Below, piece by piece: positions 30,375 through 41,731 of a DNA stretch of 64,000 nucleotides (its first letter is position 1; each line of letters begins with the position of its first letter). The notes beneath the pieces were generated by a model that did no database searches, was not told the origin of the DNA, and saw only the letters and a program-made list of their open reading frames with translations. Position numbers and translations under genes: made by a program. Source of the stretch: Basidiobolus meristosporus CBS 931.73 (lineage: Eukaryota > Basidiobolomycota > Basidiobolomycetes > Basidiobolales > Basidiobolaceae); the NCBI GenBank assembly GCA_002104905.1, contig MCFE01000115.1, forward strand, positions 1-64,000, in the 5' to 3' direction.

Positions 30375-31612
30375 CTTCTTCAAAACAAAGAATGCCTGGA
30401 AAGCATTAGAAGACACCTACCAGTCATGTTGAGCTGCCAAGAAAATGTATCTGAGACAAAAATTCTTTACTACAAAGATGCTGCCAGGAGAAGAAATGAA
30501 AAATCTAATTAACAGAATTACCCTGCTGGTAGATGAGATGGAATCTGTGGGCATACCAACTACTGATGAGGATGTGATAGTTACAATCCTGAATAGCCTG
30601 ACAGACGGGTTTCAGGGCCTTGTATCAGCCCTAGAGTCCAGAACTGAAGATTTGACCTTAAATGCCTATATGGAAGGCTCCTGGATGAAGAATTAAGAAA
30701 ATCAAGTGCCAATAAGAAGGAAGAAGAAAATGCCTTAATAAGCAATGCTAACCAACAAAGGAGGTACCCAAGACCCTACAAAGGCAACAGCAACCTGTTT
30801 TGTAACTACTGCAACAGGAAAGGACACACATCAGACCAGTGTCTCAAAAAGAAAGATAATCAGCAAAAGAAGCCTGAATATGGAAATGCTGCAACAACTG
30901 AAGATAGACTATTCATATCTGCACTAAATATGACCACAAACAAGGATTCTCAGATATGGTACATTGAATCTGGAGTATCTCAACACTTTACACACCAAAA
31001 AGGACTTCTACCCATTATCAAGAGATTCAAATCAAGAAGGTTTTCATAGGTGACAATAGAACACTTGATGCAGTGCAAGAAGGAACTATCCAAGTAAGCC
31101 CTGGAAGCAATGAAGGGGACCATACACTGACCTTTGAAGAGGTACTCTATGTATCAGAAATAGCCAAGAACCTGCTATCTGTAAGCAAGGCCACTGCAGA
31201 AGAACTCAGCTTCAGCTTTGAAAATTCTGCATGCAGGATCACTGATCAAATTGGTGCCCATACTGCTTTGGGTATCAGAGATCAGAATCTATACAAGTTG
31301 ACTAATATTCCATCACATTTGGCAGCCAATATAAGTAACTTAAATGAAGAAGCACCAATGCTTTGGCACAGGAGATTTGGGCACATCATTTTTGATTATT
31401 TGTGCAAAATGATCAGAGGTCAGCTAATTTTGGAGTAAAAATTGATCCCCCAGCTAGTTTGGAGCACTGTGCGACCTGCATATATGGGAAATATGCCGGA
31501 CAACTGTTCAAGAGCTCTGGGTTAATCAAAACCAAGAAAAATTATATCTAATTCACTCAGATCTGTGTGGATTTATGCAAAATTTATCCCTAGGTGGGAT
31601 GATGTATTTAAT

Positions 31613-31823
31613 AGACTTGTTCCATCATTCCCACTGATCATAGTGCCCAATAGTGCCATAGCATGCCAGATGGTGCCTGATCATACCACAGAATGCCAGA
31701 TAGTGCCATACAGTGTCAATTTGGGATCAAAATTGACATGCATATAACCCTAAAATATCAAATTAATAACAAAATATACAATGCTCTCTGGCACTACAAT
31801 CAATGGCACAATGGAACAAGTCT
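31613..31823. mobile_element. 211-bp MITE-like element inside copia-1
   Basis: It is bounded by 11-bp perfect terminal inverted repeats AGACTTGTTCC and GGAACAAGTCT, which continue imperfectly for about 35 bp. It interrupts the integrase region exactly where the better copy reads through, with a 3- or 4-bp duplication (AAT or TAAT). It has no ORF and contains repeated GTGCC-type words. Another end of the same type lies at 62689-62699. Confidence 0.8.
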
Positions 31824-32990
31824 AATCACTTTTATTGATGATTATACAAGATAAACATGGGTCCACTTCATGGAGAGAATGGAAGAAGCTCTATCTAAGT
31901 TCAGGGAGTTTAAAGCCATGGTGGAGAGAGAAACTAGTGAAAAAATCAAGAAAAAATGCTCTGACAATGGTGGAGAATCTATCTCAAAACCTTTCATCCA
32001 CTTCTGCTAAATTCATGGGATAAGGCAAGAGACTACTGCACCATACTCCCCACAGCAGAATAGAATATCAGAATGTGCAAACAGATCAATAATTGATATG
32101 GTAAGAGCTATGATCCACAATCAAAAATTATCCTATGATTTTTGGGTGGAATCAGTTGCTACAGCTGTATACCTTAGAAATAGGAGTTACACCAGAATAC
32201 TTTGTGATTCAACTCCATTTGAAGCATGATATGGGTACAGACCAAGAGGAGAACATCTAAGCATATTTGGGTGTACAGCTTATGCCAAGAAACTGCCCAG
32301 AAATCAGTTAAAACTTGAGCCCAAAAGTGTAAAATACATATTTTGAGCTACTGCAATGAGATTAAAGCATACAGACTCTTTAATACCAAAGCAAAGAGGC
32401 TTATCAAGCCCAGGGATGTGTTTTTTGATGAAAATTCAGAGTTTCCACCAAAAATGACATCAGATGATGATAAAAATCTTATTGCCAGTCCACCAATTGT
32501 CAGGACTGAGTCAGAGCAAAACAATGAAGTTTTTTTCACTCCAGAGGACTCTACAACCATGGTTAAGCCTAGAGCAGTGCCCAGGAATATCCCAGAAATG
32601 ATCATTCCAGTATCAAATGCCTGGAGATCCAATTGCACCAGAAATAGACCAAATTACTCCATCAATGAGGGTACAAACTTGGCCTATGTCTATTCAGTCC
32701 ATATTGTTGAGCCCCAGACTGTAAAAGAGGCCCTAAATAGCCCTCAGACAAAGTTTTGGAGATCTGAAATGACTGAGGAATATCAGGCCCTGATGGAAAA
32801 TCAAGCTTGGGACTTAGTCAAATTACCAAATTGCCAAAAATCAATGGGATGCAGATGAATCTTAAAGACAAAATACAAGGCTGATGGTACAATTGAAAGA
32901 TACAAAGCAAGACTTGTGGCCAAAGGATACTATCAAACAAAAGGATTTGACTATACTGAGATCTTTGCACTGGTAGCAAATGTTGTATCC

Positions 32991-33678
32991 AAGAGAAAAG
33001 TGTAATAATACTGTTGAATGAGATTACTGAACCTATGTAACAACAACACGCAGAATCTTAGAATTGCCAAGGGTGACAGAAATATTAGCAGAGAAGTACT
33101 GGTCTAATATTGGTCTTATATATTGCTGAGTTGGGCAATAAAGGCAACAGAGTTGGCTTGCTATACAGGCTAGGCTTGGTGTTCTTGGGAATGCTAGATA
33201 TGCTAGGCTTGGGTGGAAACTAGAACAGAATTGTTGAAATCTTAATTTTGCTGAGGCACAATCTTAGTTCTGTTGATACGCACACTGAGCTAAAAGGTTC
33301 GGTAATCTTTATTTATATTTTTCTGATCAAGTTGAATTAGTAAGTGCTAAGAGACTGGACTAATTGAAATCTGTTTGGGTGCTAATAGGTGCATAAGATA
33401 AATGAAAAATTGCATTATTAATCAGCTGATGTCTTGGCAACTACTAAGTGGTTGGATGGATACCAGATGACTAATTCTTTGGAAAGGCTTTGCAGATCAG
33501 TTGAGGATGTATTAACCACTTGAAAGCTGATCAGGTATGACAGCTAAAAAAGATTCTGAGAAGTGATAAAATAAACCATAACCAGGATTAGTTATGTATG
33601 GGTTAGGGAAAATCAGTTAGGGTACTAGATTTTCTAACAGAGAGAAATTGGCTAAGTTTTAACTGTTGATGCACAACA
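32991..33678. mobile_element. 688-bp solo LTR inside copia-1
   Basis: It is bounded by TGTTG and CAACA and inserted in reverse transcriptase between codons contiguous in the better copia copy. Flanks GCAAA and GCCAA are a near 5-bp target duplication with one mismatch. It has no ORF and is unlike the copia-1 LTR, so it belongs to a different LTR family. Confidence 0.7.
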
Positions 33679-34932
33679 GCCAAGTTTAATTCCATTAGAT
33701 TAATATTGGCTATTGCAGCCAAATATAAGTTTTTAGGGACCAGCCCAATGGGTTCCTTGACCAAGATAACACCCACTGGGCCTGCAGGCTTAAAAGGTCT
33801 CTATATGGTCTCAAATAATCACCAAGAGCCTGGAATTGCAAGATGGACTCTTATTTGGAACCTATGAGTTTCAAAAGGAGTAATGCTGATTATAGTATAT
33901 ACTATAAGCCAGATAGAACAAATTCAGTACTATTACCTTTATATGTGGATGATGTTATTATTGCCATCAATATCCTAGAATCATTGGAAGAGACTAAATC
34001 CAGTCTATATAAGGAGTTCAAGATTTCCAATATAGGAGAACTCAGTTACTACTTAGGGATTAAGTTCTCCATAGACAGAAGTACCCAGACTATTACCTTA
34101 AGCCAATCCAAGTATATTCAAGATATACTAAAGAAGTACCAAATGGAAGACTGTATACCAGCAGCTACCCCACTGGAGACAAGCCTTAACTTGGTCAAGA
34201 CTCAACCAAATCAAGAGAGCTTGGTGCCATCCAAAAGCCCTGACTTTCCCTATCAATCTATGATTGGTAGTCTGATGTACATAATGCTTGGAACATGTCC
34301 AGATATCTCATATTCAGTGGGAGTTGTCAGCTAGCATAATCAGAACTATGGATATGATCAAATTGCAGCAGTTAAGTGGATTTTTAGATACCTAAAAGGA
34401 ACTGCTGATATCTGCTTAAGATACACTTATAAGGATTCAGAACAGGATCTTGTGGGATACACTGATGCCAATTGGGGACAAAATCTATGAGACAGAAGAT
34501 CCACCACAGGATACACCTTTCTTAACTGTAAAGGAGCAATTTCATGGAATTCAAGAAAGAAACCAAATGTGGCACTTTTACCACAGAGGCAGAGTATATG
34601 GCAGCCTATGAAGCCACAAAAAAAGCAGTGCGGTTAAGAATGCTTTTTACAGATTTAAGCCTATGTCAAAAAATGCCTATTACATTACTTCAAGATAATC
34701 ATGGATGCATACAATTAAGTAGAAATCCAGCTTTTGATGCCAGAGCTAAGCACATAGATATTTGACATCATTTCAGATGTGAAGCTATAGAGAATAACTT
34801 AGCTGGCTTAGTTTACTGCCCTTCAGATGTAGTGATTGCAGAAATATTTAGCAAACCAATAGCTGGAGACAAGTTTGAATATCTTAGGTCAAAATTAGGA
34901 CTAGTCAGTATGAGCATTTATCTGAGTGGGAA

Positions 34933-35282
34933 TGGTGTAAAAGTTTGTAATTCCACCTAAATACTCACCTAACATAGCCACTTAGATGATTACCTTTAAA
35001 TCCTAGAGAATACTGACCAAAGTCCTAGTTGGGATTTACTCAGAATATTTTCACCAAAATGCCAAGTACCCAGAAAATAAAAATTCTCAAAGTTGCCCAA
35101 ACAGCCCCACACTTTGGACACACATTTTTGGGACCTTTCTTTACCTATTTTATGTGCTTGTAATGCCAAGACCATGTAAAAGTATAAATACTACTTTTAT
35201 GTTCAGTATATCATTAAGTGGAAAACACATAATCTACTTGTTCTCCCAAATCACTTCTGATATCTCCAAGACTTTCACAACA
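34933..35282 (+). repeat. 3' LTR of copia-1
   Basis: 350 bp, TG...CA bounded, clearly similar to the 349-bp LTRs at 36634 and 40970 but with many substitutions. It retains a TATAAATA element. It abuts antisense copia reverse transcriptase immediately downstream. Confidence 0.88.
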
Positions 35283-36633
35283 GAAAGATCATCCTCATAT
35301 AGAGCTAATAGAACTGGATTTGCTCTATCAGGCTTATAGTATATACTATAGTCAGCATTACTCTTTTGAAACTCAAAGATTCCAAATAAGAATCTATCTT
35401 GCAATTCTAGGCTCTGGGTGATTGTTTGAGACCATGTACAGTCTTCTTAAGCTTGCAGGCCAAATGGGGTTTATCTAGGTTAACAAACCTATTAGACTGG
35501 CTCATATACATGTCCTCATCAAGTTCTCTATTCAAAAATGCAGTTTTTACATCTATTTGATGTATGAAAACTCATATATGGCTGCAATAGCTAATATTAA
35601 TCTGATAGAATTAAATTTGGCTACCAATGCAAAGGTGTCAGTATAGTCAGATCCTTTTGTTGCAGAGTATCCTTTAGCCACAATTTTTGCCTTGTATCTT
35701 TTAACTATACCACCAGCCTTGTATTTTATCTTAAAGAACCATCTGCATCCAATTGATTTTTGGTTGATTAGTAATATGACTAAGTCCCAAGCTTGATTTC
35801 CACCAGGGCCTGATATTCCTCAGTGATTGCAGATCTCCAAAACTTTGTCTGAGGGCTATTTAGGGTCTCTTTTACAGTCTGGGGCTCAGCAATATTGACT
35901 AAATAGGCATAGGTTAAGTTTGTACACTCATTGATAGAGTAAGATGGGCTATTTCATGTCTGGTGGGATCTCCAGGCATTTGATACCAGAATGATCACTT
36001 CTAGGATATTCCTGAGCACTGATTCAGGCTGAACCACAGTTGCAGAGTCCTATAGAGTGAAAGAGTTTTCATTGTTTTGCTCTGATTCAATCATGACTTT
36101 TGGTAGACTTGAGATCAAAATTTTGTTATCAACTGATGTCATATTTTGTGAGAATTTGAATTTTCATCATGTAAAACATCCCTGGACTTAATCAGCTTCT
36201 TTGCTTTGGTATTTTAGAGTTTTAATGCCTTACTCTCATTGCAGTAGCCAAAAAATATGCATTTTTTACTCTTTGGCTCAAAATTTGGCTGATTTCCAGG
36301 CAGTTTCTTGGCATATGCTATACACCCAAATATACTTAGATGTGCTCCTCTTGGTCTGTATCCATACCATGCTTCAAGTGGCGTAGAATCACACAGTATT
36401 CTATTGTAACTTCTATTTCTCAGGTATAGACCTGTGGCAACTGATTCCGCCTAAATTCATAGGACAATTTTTGATCATAGATCATAGATCTTGCCATATC
36501 AACTATTAATCTGTTTGCACATTCTGCTACTTCATTTTGCTGTTAGGAGTATGGTACAGTAGTCTCTTGCTTTATCCCATGAATCTTGCAGAAGTGGATG
36601 AAGAGTTTTGAGGTATATTTGCCACCATTGTCT
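35283..36633 (-). mobile_element. Copia-2, left part: antisense degenerate copia (RT to integrase)
   Basis: Read on the minus strand this encodes decayed reverse transcriptase (SNADYSIYYKPDRANPVLLA region next to 35,283) and then, to the right, the RT N-terminus, linker and integrase end. It is interrupted at 36,633 by the nearly intact copia element; the rest continues at 41,319. Confidence 0.88.
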
Positions 36634-36982
36634 TGTTGTAAAAATTTGCATTTCCACCTAGATATTCACCTAACTTAGTCACTTAGATCATCACCTTCAA
36701 ATCCTAGAGAATACTGACCAAATTCCTTGCCAGGATTTACTTAGAATATTTTCACCAAAATACCAGGTACCTAGAACATGAAAATTCTCAAAGTTGTCCA
36801 AACAGCCCCAAACTTTGCACACATGTTCTTGGGACCTTCCTTAACCTATTCTACGTGTTTGTAATGCCAAGGCCAGGTAAAAGTATAAATACTACTTTTA
36901 CATTCAATAAATCATTAAGTGAAAGCCACATAATCTACTTGTTCTCCAAATAACTTCCAATATCTCCAAGACTCTTACAACA
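36634..36982 (+). repeat. 5' LTR of copia-A
   Basis: Starts TGTTGTAAAAATTTGC and ends CTCTTACAACA. It contains TATAAATAC followed by ATTCAATAAATC, a compact promoter and polyadenylation arrangement. The sequence directly after it (GGTTATGAGCCCC) is the primer-binding-site position. Confidence 0.95.
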
Positions 36983-36986
36983 GGTT

Positions 36987-39900
36987 ATGAGCCCCAAGCT
37001 GTCACTCTCTGCAATGTCTACTACTGCTATTACTGGAATTTTTCCCTCTGCTGAAAAGTTGGATGGCTCTAACTATCAAGTGTGGAAGGTGAAGATGAAG
37101 ATGCTGCTACAAGAAAGAGGCCTTTGGGATATTGTCATGGGAGAAGAATGCCCTCCTAAAAATGTGGGAGAGGAAGCCTTAAAGTACCAGAAGAAAGAAC
37201 AAAGTGCCTTTAACTGCATTTGCCTTAATGTCAAGGACAAATTGCTAATTCAATGCTCAAGAGCAAAAACGGCAAAGAATGCCTGGAAGGCATTAGAAGA
37301 CACCTACCAGTCATGTTCAGCTGCCAAGAAAATGTATCTGAGAAGAAAATTCTTTACTACAAAGATGCTGCCAGGAGAAGAAATGAAAAATCTAATTAAC
37401 AGAATTACCCTGCTGGTAGATGAGATGGAATCTGTGGGCGTACCAACTACTGATGAGGATGTGATAGTTACCAACCTGAATAGCCTGACAGACAAGTTTC
37501 AGGGCCTTGTATCAGCCCTAGAGTCCAGAACTGAAGATTTGACCTTAAATTACCTATAAGGAAGGCTCCTGGATGAAGAATTAAGAAAATCAAGCGCCAA
37601 TAAGAAGGAAGAAGAAAATGCTTTAATAAGCAATGATAACCAACAAAGAAGGTACCCAAGACCCTACAAAGGCAACGGCAACCTATTTTGCAACTACTGC
37701 AAAAGGAAAGGACACACATCAGACCGGTGTTTCAAAAAGAGAGATTACCAGCAAAAGAAGCCTGAATATGGAAATGCTGCAACAACTGAAGATAGACTAT
37801 TCATATCTGCACTAAATATGACCACAAACAAGGATTCTCAGATGTGGTATATTGACTCTGGAGCTTCTCAACACTTTGCACACCAAAAAGAACTTTTTAC
37901 CCAATATCAAGAAATTCCAATTAAGAAGGTTTTCATGGATGACAATAGAACACTTGGTGCAGTGGGAGAAGGAACTATCCAAGTAAACCTTAGAAGCAGT
38001 GAAGGAAGCCATACACTGACCTTTAAAGAAGTATTCTATGTACCAGAAATAGCCAAGAACCTACTCTCTGTAAGCAAGGCCATAGCAGAAGGACTCAGTT
38101 TCAGTTTTGACAATTCTGGATGCAGGATCATTGATCAAAATGGTGCTCATATTGCTTTGGGTATCAGAGATCAGAATCTATACAAGTTGACTTATATTCC
38201 ATCATATCTCAAAGCCAATATAAGTAACTTAAATGAAGAAACACCAATGCTTTGGCATAGGAGATTTGGGCACATCAATTTTGATTATTTGTGCAAAATG
38301 ATCAAAGATCAGCTAATTCCTGGAGTGAAAATTGATCCCCTGGCTAATTTGGAGCACTGTGAAGCCTGCATATATGGGAAACAAGCCAGACAACCATTCA
38401 AGAGCTCTGGGTTAATCAAAACTAAGAAAAAATTAGATCTAATTCACTCAGATCTGTGTGGAACTATGCAAGATTTATGCTTAGGCGGGATGAAGTATTT
38501 AATCACTTTTATTGATGATTATACAAGATACACATGGGTCTACTTCAGGGAGAGAAAGGAAGAAGCTCTGTCTAAGTTCAGGGAGTTTAAAGCCATGGTG
38601 GAGAGAGAAACTGGTGAAAAAATCAAGAAAATACGCTCTGACAATGGTGGAGAATATACCTCAAAACTCTTCATCCACTTCTGCAAAATTCATGGGATAA
38701 AGCAAGAGACTACTGTACCATACTCCCCACAGCAAAATGGAGTAGCAGAACAAGCTAACAGATCAATAATTGATATGGCAAGATCTATGATCCATGGTCA
38801 AAAATTGTCCTATGATTTTTGGGCGGAATCAGTTGCCACTGCTGTATATCTTAAAAATAGGAGTTATAACAGAATACTTTGTGATTCTACTCCATTTGAA
38901 GCATGGTATAGATACAGACCAAGTGCAGAACATCTAAGAATATTTGGGTGTACTGCATATGCCAAAAAACTGGCCGGAAATCAGTCAAAATTTGAGCCAA
39001 AAAGTGTAAAATGCATATTTTTGGGCTACTGCAATGAGTGCAAGGCATACAGACTCTACAATACCAAAGCAAAGAAGCTGATCAAGTCCAGGGATGTTTT
39101 GTTTGATGAAAATTCAAAACTTTCACCAAAAATGACATCAGATGATGACAAATATTTGAACTCAAGTCCACCAATTGTCAGGATTGGATCAGAGCAAAAC
39201 AATGCAGTTTTTTTCACTCTAGAGGACTCTACAACCATGGTTCAGCCATAATCAGTGCCCAGGAATATTCCAGAAGTGATCATTCCAGTATCAAATGCCT
39301 GGAGATCAAATCAGACAAGAAATAGCCCAAATTACTATATCAATGAGGGTACAAACTTAGCCTATGCCTATTCAGTCCATATTGATGAGCCTCAGACTGT
39401 AAAAGAGGTCCTAAATAGCCCTCAGACAAAGTTTTGGAGATCTGCAATGACTGAGGAATATCAGGCACTGATGGAAAATCAATCCTGGGACTTGGTCAAA
39501 TTACCAATCAACCAAAAATCAATTGGATGCAGATGGGTCTTCAAGACAAAATACAAGGCTTATGGTACAATTGTGAGACACAAAGCAAGACTTGCAGCCA
39601 AAGGATACTCTCAAACAAAAGGACTTGACTATACTGAGACCTTTGCACCGGTAGCCAAGTTTAATTCCATCAGATTAATATTGGCTATTGCAGCCAAATA
39701 TAAGTTTTTTATTCATAAAATGGATGTAAAAACTGCATTTTTGAATGGAGAATTTGATGAGGACATGTATATGGACCAGCCTGATAGGTTTGTTGACCAA
39801 GATAACCCCCATTTGGTCTGCAAGCTTAAAAAGTCACTATATGGTCTCAAACAATCACCAAGAGCCTGGAATTGCAAGATAGATTCTTATTTGGAATCTT

Positions 39901-40958
39901 TGAGTTTCAAAAGAAGTAATGCTGACTATAGTATATACTATAAGCCAGATAGAGCAAATCCAGTTCTATTAGCTCTATATGTGGATGATCTTATTATAGC
40001 CGCCAATAGTCTAGAAACATTGCAAGAGACTAAATCCAGCCTATCTAAGGAGTTCAAGATGTCTGATCTAGGAGAACTCAGTTACTACTTAGAGATTAAG
40101 TTCTCCATAGACAGAAGTACCCAGACTATCACCCAAAGTCAATCCAAGTATATTCAAGATATACTAAAGAAGTACAAAATGGAAGACTGTAAACCAGCAG
40201 CTACCCCAATGGAGACAAACCTTAACTTGGTCAAAACTCAACCAAATCAAGAGAGTTTGGTGCCATTTGAAAGCCCTGACTTTCCTTATCAATCTATGGT
40301 CGGCAGTCTGATGTATATCATGCTTGGAACAGGTCCAGATATCTCATATTCAGTGGGAGTTGTCAGCCAACATAATCAGAACTATGGATCTGATCATATT
40401 GCAGCAGTTAAGCGGATTTTTAGATACCTAAAAGGAACTGCTAATATCTGCTTAAGATACACTTATAAGGATTCAGAACAGGATCTTGTGGGATACTTTG
40501 ATGCCAACTGGGGACAAAATTTAGAAGACAGAAGATCCACCACATGATAAACCTTTCTTTACTGCAAAGGAGCAATTTCATGGAATTCAAGAAAGCAACC
40601 GACCGTAGCACTTTCTACTACAGAGGCAGAGTATATGGCAGCCTGTGAAGCTACAAAAGAAGCAATGTGGTCAAGAGAGCTGTTTACAGATTTAGGCCAT
40701 TGTCAAAAAATGCCTATTACTTTATTTCAAGATAATCAAGGATGTATACAATTAGGTAGAAATCCAACTTTTCATGCCAGAACCAAGCACATAGATATTA
40801 GACATCATTTCATACATGAAGCTATAGAGAATAACTTAGTTAGCTTAGTTTACTGTCCTACAGATGAAATGATTGCAGACATATTTACCAAGCCATTAGC
40901 TAGAGACAAGTTTGAATATCTGAGGTTAAAACTAGGACTAGTCAGTATGAACATTTAG
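36987..40958 (+). pseudogene. Copia-A gag-pol polyprotein with in-frame stops
   Basis: One reading frame runs across about 4 kb with no frameshift, broken only at three places: TAA at 37557, TAA at 39249 and the adjacent pair TGA-TAA at about 40,545. Gag carries DGSNYQVWKVKMKMLL and the knuckle CNYCKRKGHTSDRC. Protease has WYIDSGASQHF. GAG-pre-integrase has WHRRFGHINFDYL. Integrase retains its acidic triad in HSDLCG, RSDNGGEY and NGVAEQAN. Reverse transcriptase has FIHKMDVKTAFLNGEF and ALYVDDLIIAANS. RNase H includes TKHIDIRHHFI. So catalytic residues are kept while the frame is interrupted; it is probably recently inactivated. Confidence 0.92.
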
Positions 40959-40969
40959 CTGAGTGGGAG

Positions 40970-41318
40970 TGTTGTAAAAATTTGCATTTCCACCTAAATA
41001 TTCACCTAACTTAGTCACTTAGATCATCACCTTCAAATCCTAGAGAATACTGACCAAATTCCTTGTTGGGATTTACTTAGAATATTTTCACCAAAATACC
41101 AGGTACCCAGAACATGAAAATTCTCAAAGTTGTCCACACAGCCCCAAACTTTGCACACATGTTCTTGGGACCTTCCTTAACCTATTCTACGTATTTGTAA
41201 TGCCAAGGCCAGGTAAAAGTATAAATACTACTTTTACATTCAATAAATCATTAAGTGAAAACCACATAATCTACTTGTTCTCCAAATCACTTCCAATATC
41301 TCCAAGACTCTTACAACA
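40970..41318 (+). repeat. 3' LTR of copia-A
   Basis: Same length and ends as the 5' LTR with about nine differences by eye, three of them clustered (GCCAGG to GTTGGG). It is followed by the TGTCT target duplication. Confidence 0.95.
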
Positions 41319-41731
41319 TGTCTGAGCATATTTCCTTGATTTTTTCACCAGTTTTTCTCTCCACCATGGCTTTAAACTACCCAAACTTAGATAAAGCTTT
41401 TTCCTTTCTCTCCACAAAGTATACCCAAGTGTATCATGTATAATCATCAATAAATGGGATTAAATACTTCATCCCACCTAAGAATAAGTTTTGCATGGGT
41501 TCACACATATCTGAGTGAGTTGGATCTAATTTTTTCATAGTTTTGATTAACCCAGAGCTCTTGGGCAATTGTCTGGCTTGTTTCACATATATACAGGCTT
41601 CACAGTGCTCCAAACTAGCTGGGGGAGCAAATTTACCTAGGAAATTAGCTGATATCTGATCATTATGCACAAATAATCAAAATTGATGTGTTTAAATCTC
41701 CTGTGTCAGAGCATTGGTGTTTCCTTAGTAG
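41319..41731 (-). mobile_element. Copia-2, right part: antisense integrase fragment
   Basis: On the minus strand this resumes integrase exactly where the left part stopped at the TGTCT target. It continues through the zinc-binding SLEHCEACIYVKQARQ into GAG-pre-integrase. Similarity to the copia family ends near 41,731. Confidence 0.88.

Larger units (their letters stand above)
30375..35282 (+). mobile_element. Copia-1: 5'-truncated, degenerate Ty1/copia element
   Basis: Plus-strand copia copy of the same family as the element at 36,634. It begins abruptly inside gag (no 5' LTR) and ends with a recognisable 3' LTR. Gag (MKNLINRITLLVDEMESVG), a zinc-knuckle remnant, GAG-pre-integrase, integrase, reverse transcriptase and RNase H are present but broken by frameshifts and stops. 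It contains a 211-bp TIR element (31613-31823) and a 688-bp solo LTR (32991-33678). About 69 bp of reverse transcriptase, including the first catalytic Asp region, are deleted just after position 33,733 relative to the better copy. Confidence 0.9.
36634..41318 (+). mobile_element. Copia-A: nearly intact Ty1/copia retrotransposon with both LTRs
   Basis: A 4,685-bp element with two 349-bp LTRs (36634-36982, 40970-41318; nine differences counted by eye, about 97% identity). Both LTRs start TGTTG and end CAACA. It is flanked by a perfect 5-bp duplication TGTCT (36629-36633 and 41319-41323). One long frame carries gag, protease, integrase, reverse transcriptase and RNase H in copia order. A purine-rich GAGTGGGAG precedes the 3' LTR. 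It is inserted in the antisense copia-2. Confidence 0.96.
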
